The notes under the pieces: model-generated
Told to the model about the DNA's origin: nothing
The model's database searches: none
Seen by the model: the letters and a program-made list of their open reading frames with translations, nothing else
In this document: in pieces, positions 46,919 through 62,540 of the stretch
Layout: each line of letters starts with the position of its first letter
How positions within the stretch are numbered: the first letter of the stretch is position 1
Assembly: GCF_018687495.1 (NCBI RefSeq)
Contig: NZ_CP061293.1
Location: 1,116,001-1,180,000, forward strand
Length of the DNA: 64,000 nucleotides
Reading direction: 5' to 3'
Source of the DNA: Polynucleobacter sp. MWH-Svant-W18
GTDB taxonomy: Bacteria; Pseudomonadota; Gammaproteobacteria; Burkholderiales; Burkholderiaceae
Made by a program: the position numbers and the translations under genes

Positions 46919-46948
46919 CAAGAATGCCTTAAAAAAAGAAATTGACTT

Positions 46949-47038
<90 letters not shown>

Positions 47039-47078
47039 GAACTGAAGGGCAATTATAGCTTTGGGGTCGCTTGAAAGC

Positions 47079-48389
<1,311 letters not shown>

Positions 48390-48429
48390 TTAATGCTCTA
48401 TAGATGAGGAGTACTTTGTTATTGAGGCT

Positions 48430-49113
48430 CTAGTTTAAGCGTAAGACTTCGGCACCCGCTGGTGGCGTGAAAGTAAAGCGATTTGTAGGCAAAGCCACAT
48501 TTAATTGGATTTTATCTAGGGTAACTAAGACCACGCTCCCTAGCCCATCCATTAACTCCAGGGCTCTTGGTAAGCCATTGGTCATACCGATCGAGATCTT
48601 GGTGTAGGGCAAGTCATTGCCACCTTTTGCATTTGTATCTTTTTTCGGCACCAAGCTAACCCACTTCATGCCTAAGCGCTCTTCACCTTCAATCAAATCA
48701 AAATGTTGATCTAAGGAAGTTTCACCAAATAAGATGGCTGCAGGGGTTGAAGCTAGCGCTTGGCCTGCTGGACGAAAGGTCGCTTGATTTAAATCCTTGT
48801 CCCACAAAATGAGTTGATTGCCATTAGCAATCAGCTTTTGCTCATAGGGCTTTTGGGTGTCCCATACAAAACGGCCTGGACGCTGAAATACAAAATGGCC
48901 CTGAGTCTGGCGAATCACTTTCAAACCCTTATCTTGGGGCTCATTTGCTTTGGGTGCGCGTAACTGCTGCTGCACAAAGTCACCCTCTGCAGTTTTAGAG
49001 TTACGTACAAATTGGCGCAATTGATCAGCAGCACTTTCGCTTTGAGCAAGCGCTGTACCCGAAAAAAAGATACTTGCAATTGTCAGAATTGCTGCAATGA
49101 GAAATCTAGACAT
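48430..49113 (-). CDS. lolA: Outer-membrane lipoprotein carrier protein LolA
   Basis: This periplasmic chaperone carries lipoproteins from LolCDE to LolB. The 227 residues include a signal peptide (SRFLIAAILTIASIFFSGTA, cleavage near ALA-Q). The beta-cage follows, with GHFVFQRPGRFVWDTQKPYEQ and GNQLILWDKDLNQATFRP. It starts six bases after the ftsK stop, the usual ftsK-lolA order. Confidence 0.95.
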   Translation of the reverse strand: MSRFLIAAILTIASIFFSGTALAQSESAADQLRQFVRNSKTAEGDFVQQQLRAPKANEPQDKGLKVIRQTQGHFVFQRPGRFVWDTQKPYEQKLIANGNQLILWDKDLNQATFRPAGQALASTPAAILFGETSLDQHFDLIEGEERLGMKWVSLVPKKDTNAKGGNDLPYTKISIGMTNGLPRALELMDGLGSVVLVTLDKIQLNVALPTNRFTFTPPAGAEVLRLN

Positions 49114-49119
49114 GGGCTC

Positions 49120-52428
<3,309 letters not shown>

Positions 52429-52457
52429 GTTCCTCGCATTAAATTATTGGGTAATAA

Positions 52458-52484
52458 AAAACGCCTAGCAATGCTAGGCGTTTT
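52458..52484. terminator. Bidirectional terminator between trxB and hppA
   Basis: AAAACGCCTAGC (52458-52469) pairs fully with GCTAGGCGTTTT (52473-52484) over a 3-base loop: a 12-bp stem with A-run and T-run flanks, between two convergent genes. Confidence 0.9.
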
Positions 52485-52515
52485 GTTTGTTACTTAAGTG
52501 ACCTTACTTACTGCG

Positions 52516-54576
52516 TTAGCGCCCCATGATTGGCAACAATGGCACGATCAGTAATGCCACGATGTTGATGATCTTGATGAGTGGATTCACAGCAGGTCCT
52601 GCGGTGTCTTTGTAGGGGTCGCCTACAGTGTCACCAGTCACAGCAGCTTTATGGGCCTCAGAACCTTTACCGCCGAAGTTTCCTTCTTCGATATATTTCT
52701 TCGCGTTATCCCAGGCGCCACCACCAGTACACATCGAGATAGCAACAAACAAACCAGTCACGATCGTACCCATGAGTAAACCACCTAAAGCAGCAGGTCC
52801 CAATAAGAGTCCAACAATGATTGGGGCAACAACTGGCAATAGAGAAGGAATAATCATTTCTTTAATGGCAGCTGAGGTCAGCATATCGACAGCTTTGCCG
52901 TACTCTGGCTTTGCGGTGCCCTCCATGATTCCAGGAATATCCCGGAATTGGCGACGCACTTCTTCTACCACCGCACCAGCACAGCGACCTACCGCTTCCA
53001 TCGCCATCGCACCAAACAAGTAAGGAATCATGCCGCCAATGAAGAGGCCAATGATCACCATATGGTTAGAAAGATCAAAGGAAACTTGTTGGCCAATGGC
53101 CTCTAGTGCATGCGTATAGTCAGCAAATAGTACTAATGAGGCTAAGCCTGCTGAACCAATTGCATAGCCCTTGGTAACAGCTTTAGTGGTGTTGCCTACT
53201 GCATCCAATGGGTCAGTAATATCACGCACTGCTTGTGGCAAACCCGCCATCTCAGCAATACCACCAGCGTTATCGGTAATCGGTCCATATGCATCTAGAG
53301 CAACGACGATACCCGCCATTGACAACATCGCAGTTGCTGCAATTGCGATGCCGTACAAACCGGCTAGCCAATACGCTGCAAAAATCGCTGCACAAACAAA
53401 TAGCACTGGATAAGCAGTGGACTTCATGGAGATACCGAGACCTGCAATGATGTTGGTGCCATGACCTTTGGTTGAAGCTTCTGCAATATGCTGTACTGGC
53501 TTGAACTGGGTACCGGTGTAGTACTCAGTAATCCAAACTAAGCCTGCTGTAAGTAATAGACCAACCACGGTTGAACCAAACAAACGCCATTGGCTGCCTG
53601 GAATACCCAATGCATCATCAGGCATGATGAAGTTGGTCACGAAGTAGAAGGCGATTAATGACAAACCGCCAGCAATGATCAAGCCCTTATACAAAGCAGG
53701 CATCACATTCTTCATACCGGGTGTAGCTTTTACAAATGAGCAGCCAATGATTGAAGCAATAATCGATACGCCACCGAGCACCAATGGATAAATGATGGCT
53801 GCTACTGGAGCACCAGCCACCATCAGAGAACCGAGCACCATTGTTGCAATCAGTGTCACAGCATAGGTCTCAAATAAGTCCGCAGCCATACCTGCGCAGT
53901 CGCCAACGTTATCGCCTACGTTATCTGCAATCACTGCAGGATTGCGAGGATCATCCTCTGGAATACCTGCCTCAACCTTACCAACCAAGTCAGCACCAAC
54001 GTCGGCACCTTTGGTAAAAATGCCGCCGCCCAAACGCGCGAAGATGGAAATCAGGGATGAACCAAATGCCAAACCAATCAGGGGATGCAAGACAGAAGAC
54101 AGGTCTTGTCCTGCACCAATCGATACCAGGAACATGAAAAAGAGACCAACGCCCAAGAGGCCAAGGCCAACTACGAGCATGCCAGTAATGGCGCCGCCCT
54201 TAAAAGCCACATTGAGAGCCTCATTCATGCCCTTGGTTGCTGCTTCTGCAGTACGCACGTTTGCACGTACTGAAACGTTCATGCCAATAAATCCGCAAGC
54301 ACCAGAGAGAACTGCCCCCACCACAAAACCAATAGCAGTTGCAAAATCTAAGAAGAGTGCCATCAGAATGGTCAGCACCACTCCAACCACGGCAATCGTT
54401 TTGTATTGCCGCGATAAATAAGCGGCTGCACCCTGCTGAATCGCCTCTGCAATCTCTTGCATTTTGGCGTTACCGGTACTTTGCTTCAAAATCCAGCTGC
54501 GCATCACAAAACCGTAAACCACGGCCAGGACACCGCACGCCAAGGCAAAATACAAGCCTAAAGTGATATTACTCAT
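52516..54576 (-). CDS. hppA: Membrane proton-pumping pyrophosphatase, K+-independent type
   Basis: This polytopic ion pump (686 residues, about 16 helices) hydrolyses pyrophosphate to move protons. Catalytic blocks include [20 protein letters not shown] with [20 protein letters not shown], and [15 protein letters not shown] near the C-terminus. The segment [18 protein letters not shown] has Lys where K+-dependent enzymes have Ala, pointing to K+-independent H+ transport. AGGGAG precedes the ATG. It is divergent from the soluble pyrophosphatase gene. Confidence 0.95.
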   Translation of the reverse strand: MSNITLGLYFALACGVLAVVYGFVMRSWILKQSTGNAKMQEIAEAIQQGAAAYLSRQYKTIAVVGVVLTILMALFLDFATAIGFVVGAVLSGACGFIGMNVSVRANVRTAEAATKGMNEALNVAFKGGAITGMLVVGLGLLGVGLFFMFLVSIGAGQDLSSVLHPLIGLAFGSSLISIFARLGGGIFTKGADVGADLVGKVEAGIPEDDPRNPAVIADNVGDNVGDCAGMAADLFETYAVTLIATMVLGSLMVAGAPVAAIIYPLVLGGVSIIASIIGCSFVKATPGMKNVMPALYKGLIIAGGLSLIAFYFVTNFIMPDDALGIPGSQWRLFGSTVVGLLLTAGLVWITEYYTGTQFKPVQHIAEASTKGHGTNIIAGLGISMKSTAYPVLFVCAAIFAAYWLAGLYGIAIAATAMLSMAGIVVALDAYGPITDNAGGIAEMAGLPQAVRDITDPLDAVGNTTKAVTKGYAIGSAGLASLVLFADYTHALEAIGQQVSFDLSNHMVIIGLFIGGMIPYLFGAMAMEAVGRCAGAVVEEVRRQFRDIPGIMEGTAKPEYGKAVDMLTSAAIKEMIIPSLLPVVAPIIVGLLLGPAALGGLLMGTIVTGLFVAISMCTGGGAWDNAKKYIEEGNFGGKGSEAHKAAVTGDTVGDPYKDTAGPAVNPLIKIINIVALLIVPLLPIMGR

Positions 54577-54748
54577 GCTTGAACTCCCTAAAGTTAATCT
54601 TTATTGTTTTGTCTATCTAGCGCTTAGGTCGACCAGGTTTTGGAAAGCTTTAAACTAGGGTCTTTAAGCTGTATCAGTATGTAGCAGAATCACCCCTGCG
54701 GCCCTTCGCTGGAATCAGGGTATTTACTAATCACTATTCGGAGTATTT

Positions 54749-55285
54749 ATGAGTCTCGACAACGTCAAGCCAGGCAAAAAGATCCCTGAGAGCTTCAATG
54801 TCATTATTGAAATCCCAATGAATGCAGATCCTATCAAGTATGAAGTGGATAAGGAAAGTGGCGCAATTTTCGTTGACCGATTTATGGGTACTGCAATGCA
54901 CTATCCATGTAACTATGGTTACATCAATAAAACGATTGCTGGTGATGGCGACCCTGTTGACGTACTCGTGATTACTCCATTCCCTCTCATTCCTGGTGTT
55001 GTCGTCAGTTGCCGTGCGATTGGCATCTTGAAAATGGAAGATGAAGCTGGTCAAGACGCTAAATTATTAGCCGTTCCAGAAGATAAGATTTTGCCGATCT
55101 ATACCCACTGGCAAAAACCAGAAGATATGAATCCATTACGCCTAAATCAAATCCAACACTTTTTCGAGCACTATAAAGATCTCGAAAAAGGGAAATGGGT
55201 AAAAGTAAAAGGTTGGGGTGGTGTTGCTGATGCCCATCAAGAAATTCTTGAGGGTATTGAGCGTTATAACAAAGAGCACGCTTAA
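54749..55285 (+). CDS. ppa: Soluble inorganic pyrophosphatase (family I)
   Basis: This is a 178-residue Mg-dependent enzyme. Visible are the metal-binding segment [12 protein letters not shown] and [23 protein letters not shown] lies eight bases before ATG. It lies 172 bases from the divergent hppA, so the cell can hydrolyse PPi either freely or with energy conservation. The intergenic region shows no clear shared operator. Confidence 0.96.
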   Translation: MSLDNVKPGKKIPESFNVIIEIPMNADPIKYEVDKESGAIFVDRFMGTAMHYPCNYGYINKTIAGDGDPVDVLVITPFPLIPGVVVSCRAIGILKMEDEAGQDAKLLAVPEDKILPIYTHWQKPEDMNPLRLNQIQHFFEHYKDLEKGKWVKVKGWGGVADAHQEILEGIERYNKEHA

Positions 55286-55321
55286 TTGTTTTCAATATCA
55301 GCATAGGCTTTGTGATTCGGA

Positions 55322-56941
55322 GTGAGCGCACAAAAAATTGCCCTAGCCCAAATGAACCCATTACTGGGTGATCTGGCTGGCAATGCGCAACTGATTCACA
55401 AGGCCGCTCTGGCTGCCCTTCAACAAGGCGTCAATCTGGTAGTCACTCCCGAGCTTTCGCTCACCGGCTACCCCCCAGAAGACCTATTGCTGCGCCCTGC
55501 ATTTATTGAAGCGGCGCATGCGCAGCTCGATTTCTTGATGAAAGAGCTGGCTCAATATCCTGGGCTCACTGTTGTTGTAGGTCACCCTAAAAGAACTGCT
55601 GCTGGCCTCCAAAACTTTGCTTCTGTTTTACAAGATGGCAAAGTGATTGCAGGCTATGCCAAACAAGAATTACCCAATCATGAAGTCTTTGATGAAGTGC
55701 GCTACTTTGTGCCAGGCAATGAAGCCTGTGTATTTACTTGCGATGGCATTCAGTATGGCTTGATCTTGTGTGAAGATGCCTGGCATGCTGGCCCCGCCAA
55801 ACAAGCCTATGCTGCAGGCGCTCAAGTATTGCTAGTCCCCAATGCCTCCCCTTATCACCTCAAAAAAGAATCTTTACGCATTGAAGTGCTACGCGGACAC
55901 ATTGCTCAAACCCATATGCCCTTGGTTTATGTCAATGCGGTGGGCGGTCAAGATGAATTGGTTTTTGATGGTGGGTCATTTGCATTAAATAGTCAAGGTG
56001 CTGTTGTCATGTCTATGCCCCAGTTTGAGGCTGGTCTAGGTATCGTTAGCATCAACTCTGCAGGCGAGCTGGAAGAAGGTCTCATTTGTCCGCCGCAAAG
56101 TGTTGAAGCTCAGGCCTATCAAGCTCTAGTGCTGGGCGTACGTGACTACGTTCATAAGAACCGCTTCCCAGGTGTGATTATTGGTTTATCGGGCGGCGTA
56201 GATTCAGCTTTGGTATTAGCAATTGCAGCAGATGCCTTAGGTGCTGACAAAGTACGTGCAGTGATGATGGCCTCACGCTATACCGCAGATATTTCTTGGA
56301 TAGATGCTCGTGAGCTCGCCAAAAATCTAGGCGTTCAATACGATGAGATACCCATCAGTGGTCCAGTTGATGCTCTAGAAGAATCCCTGGCCTCACAATT
56401 TAAGGGACTCAAAGCGGACGCCACTGAAGAAAATATTCAAGCGCGCGTGCGTGGCACCCTCCTTATGGCGCTATCGAATAAAACAGGTCGCCTGGTTCTC
56501 ACAACCGGCAATAAAAGTGAAATGGCGGTTGGCTATTGCACCTTGTACGGAGATATGGCGGGTGGCTTTGCAGTCATCAAGGATATTGCTAAAACCTTGG
56601 TATATCGCCTATGCGCCTTCCGCAACAGCATCAGTCCAGTAATTCCCGAGCGTATTTTGACCCGCGCCCCTTCTGCTGAATTACGCCCTGATCAAACTGA
56701 CCAAGACAGCCTGCCCTCTTATGAGGTGCTGGACGGCATTGTGGAGCGCTATATGGAGCAGAACCAGTCCATTGAGCAAATCATTGGGGCTGGCTTTGAT
56801 GCTGAGAGCGTAGAAAAGGTAACACGCCTCATTAAATTAAATGAATATAAGCGTCGCCAAGCCCCTCCGGGGGTGCGTGTTACCACCAGAGCATTTGGAC
56901 GCGACTGGCGCTACCCCATTACTTCATCATTTAGAGCCTAA
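55322..56941 (+). CDS. nadE: Glutamine-dependent NAD+ synthetase
   Basis: The 539 residues have an N-terminal nitrilase-type glutaminase (TPELSLTGYPPEDLL with the catalytic Glu, LILCEDAWH with the Cys). The C-terminal synthetase has the PP-motif SGGVDSALVLAIA. The enzyme amidates NaAD to NAD. The start is GTG 55322, the only one fitting the conserved N-terminus. GGAG overlaps it closely, so initiation may be weak. Confidence 0.95.
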   Translation: MSAQKIALAQMNPLLGDLAGNAQLIHKAALAALQQGVNLVVTPELSLTGYPPEDLLLRPAFIEAAHAQLDFLMKELAQYPGLTVVVGHPKRTAAGLQNFASVLQDGKVIAGYAKQELPNHEVFDEVRYFVPGNEACVFTCDGIQYGLILCEDAWHAGPAKQAYAAGAQVLLVPNASPYHLKKESLRIEVLRGHIAQTHMPLVYVNAVGGQDELVFDGGSFALNSQGAVVMSMPQFEAGLGIVSINSAGELEEGLICPPQSVEAQAYQALVLGVRDYVHKNRFPGVIIGLSGGVDSALVLAIAADALGADKVRAVMMASRYTADISWIDARELAKNLGVQYDEIPISGPVDALEESLASQFKGLKADATEENIQARVRGTLLMALSNKTGRLVLTTGNKSEMAVGYCTLYGDMAGGFAVIKDIAKTLVYRLCAFRNSISPVIPERILTRAPSAELRPDQTDQDSLPSYEVLDGIVERYMEQNQSIEQIIGAGFDAESVEKVTRLIKLNEYKRRQAPPGVRVTTRAFGRDWRYPITSSFRA

Positions 56942-57005
56942 AAACCCAACAACGTATCTCTTTCTTGGAGATATTTGGCAGTTCTAGGTATGATTGCTGC
57001 ATTAG

Positions 57006-57353
<348 letters not shown>

Positions 57354-57354
57354 T

Positions 57355-58317
57355 TTAGCGCGTCTGGGATTCTGCTGGAACCACCAGTTGACTGAGTTCA
57401 GCTGGCTCTAGAATAATCGTCCTACCAGCAGAATTAGCAGTGCGTACCTTAAAGCCCTGGAAGTAAATATCCACTTGATTTAGGCCTTGTGTCAGCACCT
57501 TAAACGGTGGCTTGCCATAAACACTGACCCCGACTCCAGCCTCCAAAGCCTTACTTTGGGTCTTACCTGTGGCATCAATCACACATACATTTTGTGCAGT
57601 CTTAGCCTGTACGTAAACCATATCGCCGGGTTTTCTAGGAGAATCAGGCGTATAGCTGATAGCTGCGGAATCTGCAGAAGGGCAATCTATAGATACTAAT
57701 GCGGTAGCGGGCGCCAAGGATTGCGTTGCTGATGAAGGTGCTGGAGCTGGGATCGTAGCAGCAGACTTTTCTTCCTCTACAGGTGTGTTTACTACCGGGG
57801 CGTCTTGTACAACTTCTTCAACTATCACTAACTCTTCTTTGGGTGGCTCAGGAAAAAACACTGGGCGTAAGTTAACCGCTGCAAATACTCCTACGGCAAC
57901 AACAATAGCCATTGCTATTAATGGCTTTTTTTTGGAATAGTGGTAGCTATTTTTTTCATTAGCTCCAATAGACACTGCAGGCTTTGGAGCATTGACTGCT
58001 ATAACTTTTTCCGATTCAGGCTGGATTTCTGGCGCAGAAATGACTTCCTCAGCAGCTCGCTCTCTTGCTGGGGCGCTATTACCGAAATCAAAGGCTTCTG
58101 ATTCTGCTAACTTGAGTAGGTTGGCAACTTTTTTGGCAGCGGTAACTTTAACTTGGGGACTGTAAAAACTCGTTATCTGGCCATTTTCAATTTGCTCAAT
58201 CTGACGCACAGAGAGACATGCCATGCCAGACAAATCTTTCATAGTTAAGCCAAGACTCTCTCTGGCGGTAGTGAAAACTTCTTTGCGAATTTCGGGAAGT
58301 TTTGCGGTCTTGTTCAC
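57355..58317 (-). CDS. Membrane-anchored HTH protein (RodZ-like layout)
   Basis: The order is an N-terminal helix-turn-helix of the Cro/XRE-like type (about 15-75; LTMKDLSGMACLSVRQIEQI), a basic segment, and one membrane helix (about 138-156; PLIAMAIVVAVGVFAAV). A Pro/Ala/Glu-rich periplasmic linker and a C-terminal beta-domain follow. This is the RodZ layout, but sequence similarity to RodZ is limited to architecture. GTG 58317 (VNKTAKLPEI) is chosen, since the farther start is TTG 58335. It could anchor MreB or act as a membrane regulator. Confidence 0.65.
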   Translation of the reverse strand: MNKTAKLPEIRKEVFTTARESLGLTMKDLSGMACLSVRQIEQIENGQITSFYSPQVKVTAAKKVANLLKLAESEAFDFGNSAPARERAAEEVISAPEIQPESEKVIAVNAPKPAVSIGANEKNSYHYSKKKPLIAMAIVVAVGVFAAVNLRPVFFPEPPKEELVIVEEVVQDAPVVNTPVEEEKSAATIPAPAPSSATQSLAPATALVSIDCPSADSAAISYTPDSPRKPGDMVYVQAKTAQNVCVIDATGKTQSKALEAGVGVSVYGKPPFKVLTQGLNQVDIYFQGFKVRTANSAGRTIILEPAELSQLVVPAESQTR

Positions 58318-58365
58318 GGCTGGGATGCCTATCAAAAAAAGAATAAGTGATTGATCTTAATACAA

Positions 58366-58395
58366 AATCAATACAATTCCATTACAAAATTGATT
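58366..58395. promoter_or_regulatory. Inverted repeat AATCAAT-N16-ATTGATT
   Basis: AATCAAT (58366-58372) and ATTGATT (58389-58395) are perfect inverted arms, within direct copies of ACAAAAT. They lie in the 230-base divergent region between the HTH gene and ilvD, about 50-78 bases upstream of the HTH start. Confidence 0.4.
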
Positions 58396-58440
58396 GTCCA
58401 TCATGTGAACAATGAAACTCAAAAAAAATATATAGTTGAT

Positions 58441-58469
58441 TTGTACTACACTGCAACGAATTAGTACAA
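58441..58469. promoter_or_regulatory. Inverted repeat TTGTACTA-N13-TAGTACAA
   Basis: Perfect 8-bp arms at 58441-58448 and 58462-58469 have a 13-base spacer. The repeat lies 79-107 bases before the ilvD ATG and about 125-150 bases upstream of the HTH gene. A promoter-like TTGATT/TACACT region overlaps it, so it could be an operator or a transcript hairpin. Confidence 0.45.
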
Positions 58470-58547
58470 GAGTGCAAAATCTCAAGTTTCAGCCTAGCCA
58501 CGGCACAATAGAGCCTTTCAATATCAACCTTTTCTGGAGTAATAAGC

Positions 58548-60242
58548 ATGAAACGCCTTAATGAACGCTCGCGCATGGTCACCGAAGGGGTTGCTCGCGC
58601 ACCTAACCGTTCGATGTATTACGCAATGAGATACGAAGAAAAGGATTTCTCAAAGCCTATGGTTGGCGTAGCCAATGGCCACTCGACTATTACACCTTGC
58701 AACAGTGGCTTACAAAAATTGGCCGATGCAGCAGTTGAAGCCCTGGAAGGTGCGGGTGCAAAAGCGCAAATGTTTGGCACCCCTACTGTCTCTGATGGCA
58801 TTGGTATGGGTACCGAGGGCATGAAATATTCTCTCGTCTCACGCGAAGTGATTGCTGACAGTATTGAAGTGTGTGTCAATGGTCTTTGGCAAGATGGTGT
58901 GGTGGTAATTGGTGGTTGCGACAAAAATATGCCAGGTGGCATGATGGCGATTGCACGCACCAATGTGCCAGCAATCTATGTCTATGGCGGAACAATTAAG
59001 CCGGGTCATTACAAAGGTAAAGACCTCAACATTGTTTCTGCGTTTGAGGCAGTAGGTGAGTTTACCTCTGGCAGATTGAGTGAAGAGGATCTCAAAGGTG
59101 TTGAGCAGCATGCTTGTCCAGGTAGTGGCTCTTGTGGTGGCATGTATACCGCCAATACCATGAGCTCTTCCTTTGAGGCGCTTGGCATGAGCCTACCCTA
59201 CTCTTCCACCATGGCAAACGTGGATGCTGAAAAAGTTGCCAGCGCAGCTGACTCTGCACGGGTTTTAGTGGAAGCCATTAAAAATAATTTACGACCACGC
59301 GACATCATTACCAAGAAATCCATTGAGAATGCTGTCAGCGTGATCATGGCAGTAGGCGGCTCAACGAATGCGGTCTTGCATTTCCTGGCCATCACGAGTG
59401 CCGCTGAAATTGATTGGACCATTGATGACTTTGAGCGCATTCGTCAACGAGTACCAGTCATCGTCGATATGAAGCCATCAGGCACTTATCTTGCAACTGA
59501 CTTGCACCAAGCTGGTGGCATCCCCCAAGTGATGAAGATTTTGTTAGATGGTGGACTGCTGCATGGCGATTGCATGACCATTACCGGTAAAACGATCGCT
59601 GAAGTATTGAAAGACGTGCCATCTATCCCACGTGCAGATCAAAAAGTAATTCGTACTTTAGATAATCCTTTGTACAAACAAGGTCACTTAGCAATCTTGA
59701 AGGGCAATATTTCTCCAGAAGGTTGCGTCGCCAAGATTACCGGCCTCAAGAACCCTTCGATTACCGGCCCCGCCCGAGTGTTTGATTCTGAAGATGATGC
59801 AATGGCTGCCATCATGGCGCAAAAAATCAAAGATGGTGACATCGTAGTGATTCGCTATGAGGGCCCTAAAGGTGGTCCTGGCATGCGCGAGATGCTTGCC
59901 CCAACCTCTGCCCTGGTTGGCCAAGGTTTAGGCGAGTCTGTAGGCCTCATAACCGATGGTCGCTTCTCTGGTGGCACCTGGGGCATGGTAGTCGGCCACG
60001 TTGCTCCTGAAGCTTATGTTGGCGGCACAATCGCTCTCATCAATGAAGGCGACTCCGTCACAATCGATGCGCACAAATTGCTCATTCAGCTCAATGTAGA
60101 TGAAGCAGAAATTGCGAAGCGCAGAGCAGCTTGGAAGCAACCTAAGCCACGCTATACCCGTGGTCTCTTGGCAAAGTATGCAAGCCTAGCAAGTAGCGCT
60201 AGCAAAGGTGCTGTAACTGATCTGAATTTAGATCTAACTTAA
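58548..60242 (+). CDS. ilvD: Dihydroxy-acid dehydratase
   Basis: IlvD dehydrates 2,3-dihydroxy acids in valine, leucine and isoleucine synthesis with an Fe-S cluster. The 564 residues include the cluster cysteines in [13 protein letters not shown] and [16 protein letters not shown], and the C-terminal [20 protein letters not shown] lies about nine bases before the ATG. The stop is followed by a strong bidirectional terminator. Confidence 0.97.
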   Translation: MKRLNERSRMVTEGVARAPNRSMYYAMRYEEKDFSKPMVGVANGHSTITPCNSGLQKLADAAVEALEGAGAKAQMFGTPTVSDGIGMGTEGMKYSLVSREVIADSIEVCVNGLWQDGVVVIGGCDKNMPGGMMAIARTNVPAIYVYGGTIKPGHYKGKDLNIVSAFEAVGEFTSGRLSEEDLKGVEQHACPGSGSCGGMYTANTMSSSFEALGMSLPYSSTMANVDAEKVASAADSARVLVEAIKNNLRPRDIITKKSIENAVSVIMAVGGSTNAVLHFLAITSAAEIDWTIDDFERIRQRVPVIVDMKPSGTYLATDLHQAGGIPQVMKILLDGGLLHGDCMTITGKTIAEVLKDVPSIPRADQKVIRTLDNPLYKQGHLAILKGNISPEGCVAKITGLKNPSITGPARVFDSEDDAMAAIMAQKIKDGDIVVIRYEGPKGGPGMREMLAPTSALVGQGLGESVGLITDGRFSGGTWGMVVGHVAPEAYVGGTIALINEGDSVTIDAHKLLIQLNVDEAEIAKRRAAWKQPKPRYTRGLLAKYASLASSASKGAVTDLNLDLT

Positions 60243-60260
60243 TCATCTCGTCTGCAAAGC

Positions 60261-60291
60261 AAAAGCCCCTAGGTAATTACTAGGGGCTTTT
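60261..60291. terminator. Bidirectional terminator between ilvD and the PCu(A)C gene
   Basis: AAAAGCCCCTAG (60261-60272) pairs fully with CTAGGGGCTTTT (60280-60291) around a 7-base loop, with T-run flanks. Confidence 0.9.
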
Positions 60292-60312
60292 TATTTCAAG
60301 AGTGAATATTGC

Positions 60313-60780
60313 TTAGTGACTCATCGATCCTGAATTAGCTACTGGATTTACTGGAATCTTTAATTCCATATCGCCCGCCTTAGCAAACTTGAGTTTTACC
60401 GGAATGGTTTGACCTGTTACAAAAGGCCCCTTTAAATTCATAAACATGAGGTGGTAGCCGCCTGGTTTTAATTCCACAATGCCACCAGCCGGCACCGGAA
60501 TATCTTTTACCTGACGCATTTTCATAACATTACCGTCCATGGCCATTTCATGTAATTGCACTTCGCCTGCAGCTGGGGAGCTAGCGCCTAAGAGTTGATC
60601 GGCATTACCTTTGTTATCAATCTTCAAAAAACCGACTGCCGCCTGCTGCCCAGGGGCAGTTGCGCGAGTGTAAGCATTTTCAATTTTGATGTTGGTAAAT
60701 GCAGGATTCTGCGCTAACGCGGAACCACCAAAGGCAATACCCATTACGGCATATATTGTTACTAACACTGTTGATTTCAT
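60313..60780 (-). CDS. Periplasmic copper chaperone PCu(A)C
   Basis: The 155 residues have a signal peptide (cleavage near ALA-QNP) and the DUF461 copper-binding fold. The His/Met ligand set is LHEMAMDGNVMKMRQV and HLMFMNLKGPF. The protein delivers Cu(I) to cytochrome oxidase Cu(A). The C-terminus has a further Met-His pair (SMSH). It is last in the four-gene group ending at this terminator. Confidence 0.9.
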   Translation of the reverse strand: MKSTVLVTIYAVMGIAFGGSALAQNPAFTNIKIENAYTRATAPGQQAAVGFLKIDNKGNADQLLGASSPAAGEVQLHEMAMDGNVMKMRQVKDIPVPAGGIVELKPGGYHLMFMNLKGPFVTGQTIPVKLKFAKAGDMELKIPVNPVANSGSMSH

Positions 60781-60792
60781 ATCTACACCCTC

Positions 60793-61281
60793 CTATTTAT
60801 TTAATGGTACGCCTGCATTCAAGAAGCTTTTTAACTTCTGAAAATCGATTAAACCAGTTTGTCTAGTAGCTTTTCCTTTTTGATCAATGAAGATTGTAGT
60901 TGGCGTCTCGCCATACCACTTCGGATCAATTTCATAACGTAAGCGCTCATCAAAGGAGCCAGCAATGTAGTAGTTATTGGCCTTATCCAAACCCGCTTTT
61001 GCCAGCATCTTTTGCATACTCTCAATTGATACATCATCCACTTGGATGAAAATCACCTTTGCGTTAGGCTGCCCTTTTAAAAAGCTGCCCCAGAGTGGCA
61101 TCTCTTTGACGCATGCTGGGCAAGTTACACCCCAAAAATGAATGGCAATGGGTGAACCGTTGGCAGATTTCACCAGCGTTGACCAATCACCCATTTGGTA
61201 GGACTTTAGACCAGGCTTATCTGCATATGCAAGACTCATCAATCCAGCTGCAAGGACAAAAGCTAGTAAATATTTTTTCAT
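60793..61281 (-). CDS. TlpA/ResA-like thioredoxin-fold protein, exported
   Basis: The 162 residues have a signal peptide (MKKYLLAFVLAAGLMSLA, cleavage near AYA-DK), the active-site motif WGVTCPACVKEM and the cis-Pro loop GETPTTIF. It probably reduces or isomerises disulfides in the periplasm, as TlpA/Sco-type proteins do for Cu(A) assembly with PCu(A)C. Its start overlaps the upstream stop (61278-61281). Confidence 0.88.
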   Translation of the reverse strand: MKKYLLAFVLAAGLMSLAYADKPGLKSYQMGDWSTLVKSANGSPIAIHFWGVTCPACVKEMPLWGSFLKGQPNAKVIFIQVDDVSIESMQKMLAKAGLDKANNYYIAGSFDERLRYEIDPKWYGETPTTIFIDQKGKATRQTGLIDFQKLKSFLNAGVPLNK

Positions 61282-62540
61282 TGTTTTTGACCAACTTGAT
61301 GTAACTGGTAACCATCTGCTCTAGTAAGCCAGGATAAGAAAACGGTGTCCTGCTGGCTTACCAATAAAGGATGATCACTATACCCACTGGTTTTGGCGAT
61401 CATCTTTGGTGCTAACCATGTTTTACCATCATCTGAAGACTGCTTGAGGTATACCGAAGAATCATTTCCATCAAACTCTTTCCATACCATCCACACTTGC
61501 TGACCTAATGCCAAGAGATAGGGTCTGGAAACATTAGCGCCCTCTGCCCCAATGCGGACTGGCTTTGAGTAACTTAATCCTTGGTTGTTGGAATTCGCAT
61601 AGAAAACTCCAGATCGCTTACTACCTTGGGTATACCAAGCCACATGAAATGTTCCAGATTCAGAAACCGCAATCGATGGACCATGGTGCGGGCAGGCATC
61701 CGTTTTCCAGCCATCATCGGAGACCCTACGAATAGCTTGAGCACCTTTAGCGGAAATTACCTGAGTTGCCTGATCCCGAATGCCTCCAGGAAAAATTGCC
61801 CGATAGGCAATGACAGGTTGTCTCTGCCTATCTAAACTAGCTCCAATACGACAACACTCACAACTATTCTCATTCGCAAATTGCTCTGGCTGAAAAGTGT
61901 TACCGCCATCATTTGAGAACGAATAGGCAATAGATCCGCCTAAGCGTTTAGCACCACCCTGCTTTGCGGCAGCAACGAGCCGCTTATCAATCCAGGCAAT
62001 GAAAATAGAGTGATCAGGTCTGATTAAGACTGAGGGAAAGCGTTGGCTTGAGCTATCTTGCACTAAGGATGAGGGGGTGCTGAAAGTATTACCGCCATCG
62101 GTAGATCTAACAGTATTAATTTGCGCATTCCAATGAGAGTCTTTGAAGAATGCATAAGCCAAAAAGACATTTCCTTGATGATCAGCAGCAATTTGTGGAC
62201 GCGCATCAGCGCCAGTATCTAAGGACTTACCATGCTCTGCGATCTTGACCGCTGGTGTAAAGGTTTTACCTAAATCATGAGAGCGAGCTACTGAGACTAC
62301 GCCATTTGCAGTCCATGAAAGCAGCAACTCACCGTTAGGCAATAAAAATGGCGTAGCAGCATTTGCACACTCGAGCCCTGAACCAACACAGCCAGCAGCC
62401 CCACTTGTCGATCCAGCCATCATATGGGATGTATGATCCATTTGCGACGAAGCCAAAGGTGCAATACCAGCAAGCACCAAAGCAAAAAGTGTAGCTGTCA
62501 GTATTCTGATCGAGGGGATCTGGAGTCGCAGGTTCATCAT
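61278..62540 (-). CDS. Exported Asp-box (sialidase-fold) protein with Cys/His motifs
   Basis: The protein has about 420 residues. A signal peptide (about 1-32) is followed by a His/Met-rich stretch (MDHTSHMMAG), then a beta-propeller with Asp-boxes (SHDLGKTF, STDGGNTF, SNDGGNTF, SSDDGKTW). The Cys motifs CECCR and the segment CPHHGPS are unusual for sialidases and suggest metal binding. It starts at ATG 62540, overlapping the receptor stop by one base. Its operon companions are a TonB receptor, a thioredoxin and PCu(A)C, so a role in copper handling is likely but unproven. Confidence 0.78.
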   Translation of the reverse strand: MMNLRLQIPSIRILTATLFALVLAGIAPLASSQMDHTSHMMAGSTSGAAGCVGSGLECANAATPFLLPNGELLLSWTANGVVSVARSHDLGKTFTPAVKIAEHGKSLDTGADARPQIAADHQGNVFLAYAFFKDSHWNAQINTVRSTDGGNTFSTPSSLVQDSSSQRFPSVLIRPDHSIFIAWIDKRLVAAAKQGGAKRLGGSIAYSFSNDGGNTFQPEQFANENSCECCRIGASLDRQRQPVIAYRAIFPGGIRDQATQVISAKGAQAIRRVSDDGWKTDACPHHGPSIAVSESGTFHVAWYTQGSKRSGVFYANSNNQGLSYSKPVRIGAEGANVSRPYLLALGQQVWMVWKEFDGNDSSVYLKQSSDDGKTWLAPKMIAKTSGYSDHPLLVSQQDTVFLSWLTRADGYQLHQVGQKQ

